64,000 nucleotides of DNA from Streptomyces parvulus. GTDB taxonomy: Bacteria > Actinomycetota > Actinomycetes > Streptomycetales > Streptomycetaceae. The notes beneath the pieces are model-generated. The model had not been told where the DNA came from and searched no databases. It worked only from the letters and a program-made list of their open reading frames with translations. The position numbers and the translations under genes were made by a program. Shown one piece after another: positions 18,245 to 26,618 of the stretch. Positions within the stretch are counted from its first letter, which is position 1; each line of letters opens with the position of its first letter. Location of the stretch: positions 186,001-250,000 of the forward strand of contig NZ_BMRX01000006.1 in NCBI RefSeq assembly GCF_014648855.1, given 5' to 3'.

Positions 18245-18756
18245 GGCGGGCGCGGATCCTCGGCGCGGCGGCGCTCGCCCTGGCCCTCGGCGTCTGCGGC
18301 ACCGGCGCCTGGGCCTACGCCGAGGCCCGCACCGACGACTCGCTCGCCTACGGCCGCGAACGGGACGAGGCGCTCGCCGACGGCCGCGCGGGCGTCGCCG
18401 TACTCACCACGCTCGATGCCTCCACCCGGCAGCGGGCGGAGCGCGGCATCCGGGACTGGCGTGCCGTCTCCACCGGGCCGCTGCGCGAGGAACTGGGCGC
18501 CACCGAGGCCGCCGTGGGGACCTCGGCGCGCGCCACGGTCACCGAGGCCGCCGTCACCGCGCTCGACACCCGGTCCGGGACGGCCAAGCTCATCGCCACG
18601 GTCCGCGTCGAGGTCACCCCGGCCGGGGGGAAGCGGGCGGCCACCGACCGCAAGCGCCTGGAGGCGGTCCTGGCCCGCACGGGCGAGGGGGAGTGGAAGG
18701 TGCGGGCGCTGAGCGCCGTACCGGTCGAGGCCGAGAAGGAGGGCGGGACCCGATGA
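18241..18756 (+). CDS. Mce-associated membrane protein 1
   Basis: A 171-residue protein with the layout of mycobacterial Mas proteins: a short cytoplasmic start, one membrane segment (about 6-24) and an extracytoplasmic domain of about 140 residues beginning DDSLAYGRERDEALADGRAGVAVLTTLD, then RAERGIRDWRAVSTGPLREEL and a beta-rich half ending in EGEWKVRALSAVPVE. The domain resembles small NTF2-like folds. GTG 18241 overlaps the stop of position F. Mas proteins are thought to stabilise Mce complexes; their exact role is open. Confidence 0.8.
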   Translation: MRRARILGAAALALALGVCGTGAWAYAEARTDDSLAYGRERDEALADGRAGVAVLTTLDASTRQRAERGIRDWRAVSTGPLREELGATEAAVGTSARATVTEAAVTALDTRSGTAKLIATVRVEVTPAGGKRAATDRKRLEAVLARTGEGEWKVRALSAVPVEAEKEGGTR

Positions 18757-19622
18757 CCCCGACGTGGCTGCAGCGCAGGGGCGATCCCCAGGCCCACACC
18801 CAGAAGCCGGCCCCGGCACCCGACCCGACTCCGGCGCCCGGGCCGGACCCGGCGGGTGAAGGGCGCCCGGTGTCCGGGGCGGGCCCGGCGGCCGACGCGG
18901 CTCCGGCGCCGGAGGCGGATTCGGCGCGCGGGGCGGATCCGGCAGCCGACGCGCCCCCCGCGCCCGGGCCGGACCCCGCACGCGCAGGGGACCCGGCGTC
19001 CGAGGCGGACCCGGCAGGCGAAGGGAAGACGCCCCCGCGGGACGCGGCCCCCGAGACCGCCCCCGCGCCGCTCGCGGACCCCGCGGAGGACCCCGTCCCC
19101 GACCACCGTCCACACCGTGGGCGTCTGCGGCAGGCGCTCCTGGTCGTGGTCGTCGCCGCCCTCGTCCTCGGCGGCTGCGGCCTCTTCTACGCCGCCCACC
19201 GGGTGACGTCGGCCGCGCCCGCCCGCAACCACGCGCTCACCGACACCGAGGCCACCTCCCGCGTCGCCGGCGACGTGGGCAACGCCCTCGCCCGGATCTT
19301 CTCCTACACCCCGGACGGCACCGCCGCCGCCGAGCGCTCCGCCCGGACCGTCCTCGACGGCCGCGCCGCCCGCCAGTACGAGACCCTCTTCGCCCGGGTC
19401 CGGGACGACCTCACCGAGCAGCGCGTCACCCTCAGCACCCGCGCGGTCCGCACCGGCGTGATCGAACTCGACGGCGACGAGGCACGCCTGCTGGTCTTCC
19501 TCGACCAGACGTCCCGCCGCGGCGACGGCAAGGGCGGGACCACCACCGCGGCCGCCCAGCTCACCGTCACCGCACGGCTCCAGGGCGACCACTGGCGGAT
19601 CACCGACCTCAATGCCCGCTGA
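18753..19622 (+). CDS. Mce-associated membrane protein 2 with disordered N-terminus
   Basis: A 289-residue protein. Residues 1-120 are low-complexity Pro/Ala/Asp/Gly sequence with repeated Pro-Asp-Pro-Ala units, presumably cytoplasmic and disordered. A basic stretch (HRPHRGRLRQ) precedes one membrane segment (about 130-150: LLVVVVAALVLGGCG), then an extracytoplasmic Mas-type domain: NHALTDTEATSRVAGDVGNALARIFSYT, ending DHWRITDLNAR. The LGGC resembles a lipobox but is too far from the N terminus to be one. It overlaps the preceding gene by ATGA. The domain is closest to the 20242-21021 product here. Confidence 0.78.
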   Translation: MTPTWLQRRGDPQAHTQKPAPAPDPTPAPGPDPAGEGRPVSGAGPAADAAPAPEADSARGADPAADAPPAPGPDPARAGDPASEADPAGEGKTPPRDAAPETAPAPLADPAEDPVPDHRPHRGRLRQALLVVVVAALVLGGCGLFYAAHRVTSAAPARNHALTDTEATSRVAGDVGNALARIFSYTPDGTAAAERSARTVLDGRAARQYETLFARVRDDLTEQRVTLSTRAVRTGVIELDGDEARLLVFLDQTSRRGDGKGGTTTAAAQLTVTARLQGDHWRITDLNAR

Positions 19623-19645
19623 ACATGCGGCAGACGGGAGTACCC

Positions 19646-20194
19646 ATGAAACGCGCGGCCCGCGTCCGCACCGCACTCCGCCTCCGGCCGCTGCCGGCCC
19701 TGGCCCTGGCCGTCACCCTGGTCGCGGGCGGCTTCGCGGCCTGGGCGGGGCAGGACTGGTACGGGGCGGCCCACGACGAGGAGGCCGGCTACGCCGCGCA
19801 GCGGGACGCGGCGCTCACCGCCGGCGAGCAGGCCGTGCAGAACCTCAACACCCTCGACCACCGCGAGCTGAAGACGGGCCTGGACCTCTGGGAGTCGTCG
19901 ACGACCGGTGACCTGCACGAGCAACTGGCCGCCGGACGGCAGGAGTTCTCCGACCAGGTGAAGGAGGCCAGGACGGTCAGCACGGCCCGCGTGCTCTCGG
20001 GCGCCGTCACCGAACTCGACGACCGCGCGGGCCGCGCCCGGGTGCTGGTCGCCCTGCGCGTCACGGTCAAGGCGGCCGACGGAGCGACGTCCGACAAGGA
20101 CAGCCGCATGCTCGGCGAACTCACCAGGACCGACGGCACCTGGAAGCTGAGCGCCCTGGGCCAGGCGCCCGTGGGCGGAAACCCGGCCGGCTGA
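19646..20194 (+). CDS. Mce-associated membrane protein 3
   Basis: A 182-residue Mas-type protein paralogous to the 18241-18756 product: membrane segment at about 13-32, then DEEAGYAAQRDAALTAGEQAVQNLNTLD, a DLWESSTTGDLHEQL helix, and a beta half finishing GTWKLSALGQAPVG. ATG 19646 has GGGAG seven bases upstream; upstream in-frame codons lack one. It follows the previous gene by 23 bp, the first non-overlapping junction in the operon. Confidence 0.78.
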   Translation: MKRAARVRTALRLRPLPALALAVTLVAGGFAAWAGQDWYGAAHDEEAGYAAQRDAALTAGEQAVQNLNTLDHRELKTGLDLWESSTTGDLHEQLAAGRQEFSDQVKEARTVSTARVLSGAVTELDDRAGRARVLVALRVTVKAADGATSDKDSRMLGELTRTDGTWKLSALGQAPVGGNPAG

Positions 20195-20241
20195 CCCCGC
20201 CCCGTACCCACCGGCCGGCCGCAGCGAGGAGGACACCGCAC

Positions 20242-21021
20242 ATGTCGACGACCCGGCACCACATCAACCGCCAGCGGCGCCGCCAGGCCCGCGAGACCCG
20301 GCCCGGCGCCCCCGCGGAGCGCCCGGACGACGGCCGGGACGACCGCACCGGCGGTACCGCCGTCCTGACGTCCCCGGCGGACGCCGACGCACCCCCGTCC
20401 TCCGCACGCGGGCCGAGGCCGAAGCCCACCCCGCCCCCGGCCGAGGCCGAGGAGGCGAAGGCCGCCAGGGCCCGCAGGCGCCGGCCGCCGGCCCTCGCGG
20501 TGCTCTGCGCGCTGACGCTGCTCCTCGGCGCCTTCGCGGGCTGGGCGCACGCGAAGGCCGGGGCGCTGCGGGACGAGCCCGCGCGGAGCAACACCGCGCT
20601 GACCGACCTCGCCCGCACCAGCGAGATCAAGGGCCAGGCCGCCAAGGCCGTCGACCGGCTCTTCTCCTACGACCACGCCGATCCCGGCGCCCTCGACAAG
20701 GCGGCCCGGGACCTCCTGACGGGCAAGGCCGAGGCGCAGCACCGGGACCTCCTCGCCGACGTCCGCGCACGCGCCGACCGGCAGAAGGCGGTGATCACCA
20801 CGACCGTCACCGAGAGCGCGGTCGAGCGCATCGACGGCGACCGGGCCCGGGTCCTGGTCTACGCCGACCAGAGCAGCGTCGCCACCACCGGCGGCAAGGC
20901 GGGCGAGGGCAAGGCCGCCGCCGGGGACGAGGGCGTCTACGCGGCGGCCATGCTCGCCGTCGAGGTCGTGCACCGCGACGGACGCTGGCTCGTCTCCGCC
21001 CTCGACACCTTCGGCCGCTGA
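20242..21021 (+). CDS. Mce-associated membrane protein 4
   Basis: A 259-residue protein with an 80-residue basic, Pro/Ala-rich cytoplasmic part, one membrane segment (about 82-100: LAVLCALTLLLGAFAGWAH) and an extracytoplasmic Mas domain (SNTALTDLARTSEIKGQAAKAVDRLFSYD, ending GRWLVSALDTFGR). It pairs by sequence with Mas protein 2, while Mas 1 and 3 pair with each other, suggesting duplication of a two-gene unit. ATG 20242 follows GAGGAGG at 20226-20232. Confidence 0.78.
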   Translation: MSTTRHHINRQRRRQARETRPGAPAERPDDGRDDRTGGTAVLTSPADADAPPSSARGPRPKPTPPPAEAEEAKAARARRRRPPALAVLCALTLLLGAFAGWAHAKAGALRDEPARSNTALTDLARTSEIKGQAAKAVDRLFSYDHADPGALDKAARDLLTGKAEAQHRDLLADVRARADRQKAVITTTVTESAVERIDGDRARVLVYADQSSVATTGGKAGEGKAAAGDEGVYAAAMLAVEVVHRDGRWLVSALDTFGR

Positions 21022-21101
21022 CACCGCCGATCCCGCCGCACCGCACCGAACAGCACCGGGCACCGCCCGCACCTCCGACGGATCCGACAGGAGTGACGAC
21101 C

Positions 21102-22355
21102 ATGTCCGTACGCCGCGCCCGACGTCCGTACACCCGCCGGGCCCGCAGAGGGCTGCGCACCACCGCCCTCGCCGTGGCGGCCATGGCGGCCCTCACCGCC
21201 TCCCAGGCCCCCGGCCTCACGGGGGACGACCAGGACATCCACGCCGGACCGGCCGCCGACGACCTGGACCCGGCGCCCCCGGGCGGCCCGTTCGCCGCAC
21301 TCGCGCCACCGGGCGACGGCTCCTACCACACCGAACTCCCGCCCCTGGCGGCGCGGAACGGCACCCCCGCCCTCTCGCCCGTCCTCGGGTCGGAGGTCCG
21401 CGCCCAGTCCGGCATCCCCGCCACGGTGCTGCGCGCCTACCGCGCCGCCGAGGCCGCCGTCGGCAGGACGGACCCCGGCTGCCGGCTGCCCTGGGAACTG
21501 CTCGCGGCGATCGGCAAGGTCGAGTCGGGCCAGGCGCGCGGCGGAGCCGTCGACCGGGCCGGCACGACGCTGGGCCGCATCACCGGGCCCCCGCTCAACG
21601 GCCGGGGTTTCGCCCTGATCCGGGACTCGGACAGGGGCGTCCACGACGGCGACACGGTCTACGACCGGGCGGTGGGCCCCATGCAGTTCCTGCCGTCGAC
21701 CTGGGCCCGCTGGGGCGCGGACGGCAACCGGGACGGCCGCGCCGACCCGAACAACGTCTTCGACGCGGCCCTGGCAGCGGGCCACTACCTGTGCGCCGGC
21801 GACCGCGACCTGGGCCGGGCGGCGGACCTGGACCGGGCGGTCCTGAGCTACAACAACTCCCGCGCCTACGTCGAACTGGTCCGGTACTGGCTGGAGTTCT
21901 ACCGCCGGGGCGTCCACACCGTGCCGGACGGCAAGGGCGTCGTCCCGAAGAGCCCCGGCGCGGGAGGCGACACCCCCGCGACCGAGCCCGTCGACGGCGG
22001 AGGCAAGGACCCCGCGGGCCGGGAGGACGGCGTGGACATCGGCCCGGACCCGACGACGACACCCTCGGGCTCGGCTCCCTCGCCCTCGCGCCCGGTACCG
22101 ACGAGGAGCCCGGGCCCGTCCACCCCGACGGCGCCCCCGACGAGCCAGGAGCCCTCCGAACCGCCCACGCAGCCGCCCACGGATCCGCCCACCGAGAGCC
22201 CCACCGGGTCGCCGTCGCCGGACCCGACCGACCCGGGCCCGTCGCCCAGCCCGACGGACGACTGCTCCCCGGAACCGGGAACCCCCTCGCCCGACCCCAC
22301 CGCGTCCTCGGACGGCGTGGCCTGCCCGAGCCCTTCGCCGACCGCGACGGAGTAG
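21102..22355 (+). CDS. Exported lytic transglycosylase-like protein
   Basis: A 417-residue exported protein with an Arg-rich N terminus and hydrophobic region near residues 15-35. Residues 105-270 form an MltB/SLT-type lytic transglycosylase domain: catalytic Glu141 in AAIGKVESGQARGG, then GPMQFLPSTWARWG, an Asp-rich GNRDGRADPNNVFDAA segment and LSYNNSRAYVELV. These enzymes cleave peptidoglycan between MurNAc and GlcNAc. The last 130 residues are Pro/Ser/Thr-rich, with PTDPPTES-like repeats that may span the wall. ATG 21102 has AGGAG eight bases upstream. Its place at the end of the mce operon suggests it opens the wall for the Mce assembly. Confidence 0.85.
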   Translation: MSVRRARRPYTRRARRGLRTTALAVAAMAALTASQAPGLTGDDQDIHAGPAADDLDPAPPGGPFAALAPPGDGSYHTELPPLAARNGTPALSPVLGSEVRAQSGIPATVLRAYRAAEAAVGRTDPGCRLPWELLAAIGKVESGQARGGAVDRAGTTLGRITGPPLNGRGFALIRDSDRGVHDGDTVYDRAVGPMQFLPSTWARWGADGNRDGRADPNNVFDAALAAGHYLCAGDRDLGRAADLDRAVLSYNNSRAYVELVRYWLEFYRRGVHTVPDGKGVVPKSPGAGGDTPATEPVDGGGKDPAGREDGVDIGPDPTTTPSGSAPSPSRPVPTRSPGPSTPTAPPTSQEPSEPPTQPPTDPPTESPTGSPSPDPTDPGPSPSPTDDCSPEPGTPSPDPTASSDGVACPSPSPTATE

Positions 22356-22437
22356 CGACGGAGGAGGGCGAAGCGGGGGCGGAGGAGGAGCGAAGGAGGG
22401 GGTCGGGCCCGGCCCGGTCCCAGGACGCGGACCGGCG

Positions 22438-24060
22438 TCAGCCCGCCCGGCCCATCCCGGCGGCGTTCGGCCAGCCCGTCGCCGGGACCGACTCCAGCCC
22501 GTTGGTCCCCCTGACCTGGGCGGCCGTGAGGCCACCGTGGGCAGGCACGCCGGGCGGGGTGATACCCACGGGCGGGTAGCCGGCGGCCGCCGCGGGCGCG
22601 GGCATCGGCATGGGTGCCGGTGCCGGTGCCGGCATCGGCTGGGGGACCGGTGCCGGCTGGGGGACCGGCACCGGCCCGGGGTACGGCGCCGGCTGGGGGA
22701 CCGGCACCGGTTGCGGTGCCTGGGGGAGCGGCGGAGCGGGCGGCGGCACCGCGGCGGGGAGCGGCATGCCGGTGCCGGCGGCCGGAGCGTCGGCGAACCC
22801 CGGGGCGCCGGCACCGGCGGTCTGTGCGGCGAGCGCCCGCATACCGGCGCCGTTGGTCTGGCTCATCAGGCGGTCGATCGCCGCCGTGCCCGAGCTGTAG
22901 CCGGTCCCGGTGGCCGGCCCGGGCACGGCGGCTCCCCTCCCGGTCCCGTAGAGCACCTGTTCCAGACCGGACACCAGGCGGCGTACGTCGGTCTGGGGGC
23001 GCACCACGAGACGCAGGAAGCGGCTGGACGAACCGATCTTGTTGCCGCACTCGCGGACCAGGACCCGGTGCTCGGTCAGCATGCGGTCCCGGACGACGGT
23101 GCCCTCGGCGCCCACCGGGAGGCGCACGAAGAGGAAGTTGCCCTGCGAGGGGTAGACGGTCAGTCCGGGCAGCGCGGAGAGCTGCCCGGCCATCTCCAGG
23201 CGGTCGCGGCGGACCTGGTGCAGGCTCTGCGCGTACTCGGGACCGTGGTCGCGCAGCATGAACACCACGTGCTCCGCGAAGGAGTTGAGGTTCCACTTGG
23301 GGAGCATGGCGCGCACCTTGCCCGCCAGCGCCGGGTTGGCGACCAGGTAGCCGAAGCGGATGCCGTGCAGCCCGAAGTTCTTGCCGAGGCTGCGCAGGAC
23401 GACGACGTTGGGGCGCAGCATCGCCTCCTGGACCACGCTGGGCTCCGCCTCCGCGTCGGCGAACTCCAGGAACGACTCGTCGACGACGACCAGGTCCAGG
23501 TCCGCCATCGCGTCCATGAACTGCACCAGCGCCTGCTTGTGCAGATAGCCGCCGTCGGGGTTGTTGGGGTTGCAGAGCACGGCGACCCGGGTGCCGCGGG
23601 CCCGGATGAACTCGGCGTACCGCGCGAGGTCGAGGGCGAAGCCGCCGGACTCCTGGAGCGGGAACATGTCGACCCGCTTGCCGGTTTCCATGGGCTGGTC
23701 GGTCCAGCGGCCGAAGGTGGGGACGGGGACGGCCAGGGACTCCCGCACCAGCAGGTGGTCGATCCAGGTGATCAGCTCGGTGGAGCCGTTGCCCATCGCC
23801 ACGCACTGCGGCGGCAGTTGGAGCAGGCTGCACAGCTCGGCGGTGATGGTGTCGGCGCTGCTCGGGTAGTACGTGATGATGTCGCGCAGCCGTACCGCCA
23901 TGTCGTCGAACATCGCCGGGGTGGGGAAGTACGGGTTGCAGGGGATGCAGAAGTCCACCGGACCGGCGCCCGCCGGGTCCCCGCCCTCCCGCGTCAGCGC
24001 CGCCATCGACGGGCTGTGCGCCGCGGTGCTGCGGAACAGCGAGGTGACGTTGCCGGACAA
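22438..24060 (-). CDS. PLP-dependent class I/II aminotransferase with Pro/Ala-rich C-terminal tail
   Basis: A protein of about 540 residues. Residues 1-385 are a fold-type I, HisC-like aminotransferase: GNGSTELITWID (PLP phosphate site), CNPNNPDGGYL, DESFLEFAD, and VVLRSLGKNFGLHGIRFGYL with the PLP lysine at about 227. The final 130 residues are low-complexity Pro/Ala/Val/Met with 12-residue repeats. No membrane segment is seen, so the tail is presumably cytoplasmic and disordered. The start is TTG 24060, with GGAGG five bases upstream; an upstream in-frame GTG at 24132 has no site and would add a nonconserved leader. The substrate is unknown. It faces the lytic transglycosylase gene tail to tail (82-bp gap). 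Confidence 0.82.
   Translation of the reverse strand: MSGNVTSLFRSTAAHSPSMAALTREGGDPAGAGPVDFCIPCNPYFPTPAMFDDMAVRLRDIITYYPSSADTITAELCSLLQLPPQCVAMGNGSTELITWIDHLLVRESLAVPVPTFGRWTDQPMETGKRVDMFPLQESGGFALDLARYAEFIRARGTRVAVLCNPNNPDGGYLHKQALVQFMDAMADLDLVVVDESFLEFADAEAEPSVVQEAMLRPNVVVLRSLGKNFGLHGIRFGYLVANPALAGKVRAMLPKWNLNSFAEHVVFMLRDHGPEYAQSLHQVRRDRLEMAGQLSALPGLTVYPSQGNFLFVRLPVGAEGTVVRDRMLTEHRVLVRECGNKIGSSSRFLRLVVRPQTDVRRLVSGLEQVLYGTGRGAAVPGPATGTGYSSGTAAIDRLMSQTNGAGMRALAAQTAGAGAPGFADAPAAGTGMPLPAAVPPPAPPLPQAPQPVPVPQPAPYPGPVPVPQPAPVPQPMPAPAPAPMPMPAPAAAAGYPPVGITPPGVPAHGGLTAAQVRGTNGLESVPATGWPNAAGMGRAG
22616..22710. repeat. 36-bp tandem repeats inside aminotransferase tail
   Basis: Two 23-base identical blocks start at 22652 and 22688, exactly 36 bases apart, with a partial third copy beginning near 22631. 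Read on the minus strand, each unit is 12 codons giving a Pro-Val-Pro-Gln-Pro-Ala-Pro type repeat. The period is a multiple of three, so copy number can vary without breaking the frame. Confidence 0.7.
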
Positions 24061-24161
24061 GCGGACCTCCGTAGGTGGGCGGCCCGCTGGGGAGGCGCGG
24101 GCCGCCGTTACATACGGAGGCGGACGGGGCACCGTTCAACGCGTGTGAAGAAAGTGTGGAC

Positions 24162-25310
24162 TCACGCGTCGAACGAGTGCACCGTCGAGGTCCGGTACGT
24201 CTCTCCCGGCCGCAGCACCGTCGACGGGAACGACGGCTGGTTCGGCGAGTCCGGGAAGTGCTGCGTCTCCAGGCACAGGGCGTCGCCCTGGCGGTAGAGC
24301 GTGCCGCCGGTCCCGGTCAGGGTGCCGTCGAGGAAGTTGCCCGAGTAGAACTGCAGGCCCGGCTGGTCGGTGGCGATGCGCAGGGTCCGGCCCGAGGCCG
24401 GGTCGCGCAGGGTGGCGACGTGCTCGGGGCGCTCGGTGACGCCCTTGTCCAGCACCCAGTTGTGGTCGAAGCCCTTGGCGGTGACCAGCTGCGGATGGTC
24501 GTCCCGGATGTCCCGGCCGACCGGCTTCACCCGCCGGAAGTCGAAGGGCGTCCCCGCCACCCCCGCCAGTTCGCCGGTCGGGATCAGGCCCGCGTCGGTG
24601 GGCGTGTAGCGGGAGGCGGCGATCGACAGCTCGTGGTCCTCCACCGTGCCGCTGCCCTCACCGGCCAGGTTCCAGTAGACGTGGCTGGTGAGGTTGACGA
24701 CGGTGGCCTTGTCGGTGGTCGCCTCGTAGTCGACGCGCCACTCGCCGCGCCGGGTGAGGGTGTACGTCACCTTCGCGCGGAGCGTGCCCGGGTAGCCCAT
24801 CTCCCCGTCGACGCTGGTGTAGTACAGGACCAGGCCGACGTCGGAGCCCGCGGTGAACGGCTCCACGTCCCAGACCCGCTTGTCGAAGCCCTGGGCACCG
24901 CCGTGCAGGCTCTGCTCGCCGTCGTTGACGGAGAGCTGGTACGCCTTGCCGTCCAGGGTAAAGCGGCCCCGGCCGATACGGTTTCCGTAGCGGCCGATGA
25001 GGGCGCCGAAGTACGGGCTGGACGCCACGTAGTCGTCGAGGGCGGAGAAGCCCGCGGAGACGTTCGCGTACCGGCCCCGGCGGTCGGGGATCTCCAGGGA
25101 CTGGACGACTCCGCCGTAGGACAGCACCTTCATCCGCGTGCCGCCGTTCACCAGCGACCAGCGGTACACCTTCGTGCCGTCGGTGAGTCTGCCGAAGAGC
25201 TCCTTCACCGGCTTCCTGCCTCCCGTGGCGTGTGCCGTGCCGCCGACCGCGGAGGCGGCGAGGCCGGCGGCTGCTGCTGATGCGATGACCGTGCGTCTGC
25301 TCAGTTCCAT
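24162..25310 (-). CDS. Tat-exported aldose 1-epimerase (galactose mutarotase)
   Basis: A 382-residue mutarotase interconverting alpha and beta anomers of aldoses. The N terminus MELSRRTVIASAAAAGLAAS is a twin-arginine signal, so the enzyme acts outside the cell. The catalytic domain (about 40-382) shows SYGGVVQSLEIPDRRG, IGRYGNRIGRGRFTLDG, the base-containing TSHVYWNLAG region, FDHNWVLDKG and the C-terminal LETQHFPDSPNQPSFPSTVL with the catalytic Glu. It lies downstream of the ABC permease on the same strand, separated by a hairpin, and would supply the right sugar anomer to the transporter. It resembles the cytosolic enzyme at 40699-41679. Confidence 0.92.
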   Translation of the reverse strand: MELSRRTVIASAAAAGLAASAVGGTAHATGGRKPVKELFGRLTDGTKVYRWSLVNGGTRMKVLSYGGVVQSLEIPDRRGRYANVSAGFSALDDYVASSPYFGALIGRYGNRIGRGRFTLDGKAYQLSVNDGEQSLHGGAQGFDKRVWDVEPFTAGSDVGLVLYYTSVDGEMGYPGTLRAKVTYTLTRRGEWRVDYEATTDKATVVNLTSHVYWNLAGEGSGTVEDHELSIAASRYTPTDAGLIPTGELAGVAGTPFDFRRVKPVGRDIRDDHPQLVTAKGFDHNWVLDKGVTERPEHVATLRDPASGRTLRIATDQPGLQFYSGNFLDGTLTGTGGTLYRQGDALCLETQHFPDSPNQPSFPSTVLRPGETYRTSTVHSFDA

Positions 25311-25340
25311 GTGCGGGCTCCTGTACTTCCGGGAAAGAAG

Positions 25341-25368
25341 CGGGCCCCGCGTCCGTCGGCGGGGCCCG
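25341..25368 (-). terminator. Hairpin between permease and exported mutarotase
   Basis: CGGGCCCCGC (25341-25350) and GCGGGGCCCG (25359-25368) form a perfect 10-bp stem with an 8-base loop, just after the permease stop. There is no T tract. It may terminate partly or shield the 3' end of the transporter mRNA, letting the mutarotase be expressed at a different level. Confidence 0.5.
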
Positions 25369-25373
25369 GGGGC

Positions 25374-26618
25374 CTATGAACCGACCCTGCGCTTGTTCCA
25401 CACGTCGAACCCGACCGCCGCCAGCAGCACCGCGCCCTTGATGACCTGCTGCCAGTCGGTGCCGATGCCGACGAGGTTCATGCCGTTGTTGAGCACGCCC
25501 AGGACCAGACCGCCGATGATCGCGCCGAGGACGGTGCCGACGCCGCCGCTCATCGAGGCGCCGCCGATGAACGAGGCGGCGATGGCCTCCAGTTCGAAGT
25601 TGAGGCCCGCCTTGGGGGAGGCCGCGTTGAAGCGGGCGGCGAAGACCAGGCCGGCCAGCGCCGCGAGCATGCCCATGTTCAGGAAGACCAGGAAGGTGAC
25701 CTTCTTGTCCTTCACGCCGGACAGCTTGGCCGCGGGCAGGTTGCCGCCGATGGCGTAGATGTGGCGGCCGAGGATCGCGTTGCGCATCAGGTAGCCGAAG
25801 CCGACGACCAGCACGCCCAGGATGAGCAGCACCACCGGCGCGCCCTTGTAGCTGGCGAGCAGCAGGGTGACGACGAGCACCGCGGCGACCAGTGCGACCA
25901 CCTTGAGCCAGAACAGCTTGGCCGGCAGCACGTCGAGGGAGAACTCCTGCTGCCGCTTGCGGTCGCGGACCTCCTGGTAGACCACGAAGGCGATCAGGGC
26001 GAAGCCCAGCAGCAGCGTCAGGTTGTGGTAGTTCGTGTTCGGCCCGACCTCGGGGAGGAAGCCGTTGGCGACCTTCTGGAGGTCCTTGGGGAACGGGCCG
26101 AGCGTCTGGCCCTTCAGGAAGATCTCGGTCAGACCGCGGAACAGCAGCATGCCCGCGAGGGTCACGATGAACGACGGTATGCCGAGGTACGCGATGAAGA
26201 ACCCCTGCACCGCCCCCGCGGCCGCGCCGATGGCGAGGCAGAGCACCACCGCGAGCGGCCAGGCGAGGTCGTTGTCGACCATGAGCACGGCGGCGATCGC
26301 GCCGATGAACGCGGTCAGCGAGCCGACCGACAGGTCGATGTGGCCCGCGATGATGACGAGCATCATGCCGATCGCGAGGATCAGGATGTAGCTGTTCTGC
26401 AGCACCAGGTTGGACACGTTGCGCGGCAGCAGCAGGTCGCCGTCGGACCACACGGCGAACAGCACCACGATCAGGCCGAGGGCCATCAGCATGCCGTACT
26501 GGCGCATGTTGCGGCGCATGCCGTCGAGCATCAGCCGCAGCAGCCCGTCGCCGGCGGCGGACCCCCCTCTGCCGGGCGGCGCGGGGGCCGGGGTCTTGGC
26601 GGTCACGTCCGTGCTCAT
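25374..26618 (-). CDS. Sugar ABC transporter permease (XylH/RbsC family)
   Basis: A 414-residue integral membrane protein of the BPD_transp_2 sugar permease family. Visible features are [33 protein letters not shown] (the family signature, about 70-102), a run of about ten hydrophobic segments, a large central loop, and [26 protein letters not shown] near 335-360. The length fits the XylH subgroup rather than RbsC (about 320 residues). It overlaps the ATPase gene by 4 bases (ATGA) and has AGAGGT upstream of ATG 26618. It works with the ATPase and ChvE-like protein upstream. Confidence 0.92.
   Translation of the reverse strand: MSTDVTAKTPAPAPPGRGGSAAGDGLLRLMLDGMRRNMRQYGMLMALGLIVVLFAVWSDGDLLLPRNVSNLVLQNSYILILAIGMMLVIIAGHIDLSVGSLTAFIGAIAAVLMVDNDLAWPLAVVLCLAIGAAAGAVQGFFIAYLGIPSFIVTLAGMLLFRGLTEIFLKGQTLGPFPKDLQKVANGFLPEVGPNTNYHNLTLLLGFALIAFVVYQEVRDRKRQQEFSLDVLPAKLFWLKVVALVAAVLVVTLLLASYKGAPVVLLILGVLVVGFGYLMRNAILGRHIYAIGGNLPAAKLSGVKDKKVTFLVFLNMGMLAALAGLVFAARFNAASPKAGLNFELEAIAASFIGGASMSGGVGTVLGAIIGGLVLGVLNNGMNLVGIGTDWQQVIKGAVLLAAVGFDVWNKRRVGS

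Noticed and set aside
18753..19622. Lipoprotein signal in Mas protein 2 (LGGC)
   Set aside because: The motif lies about 145 residues from the N terminus after a disordered region, so it is part of a membrane segment, not a signal peptide.
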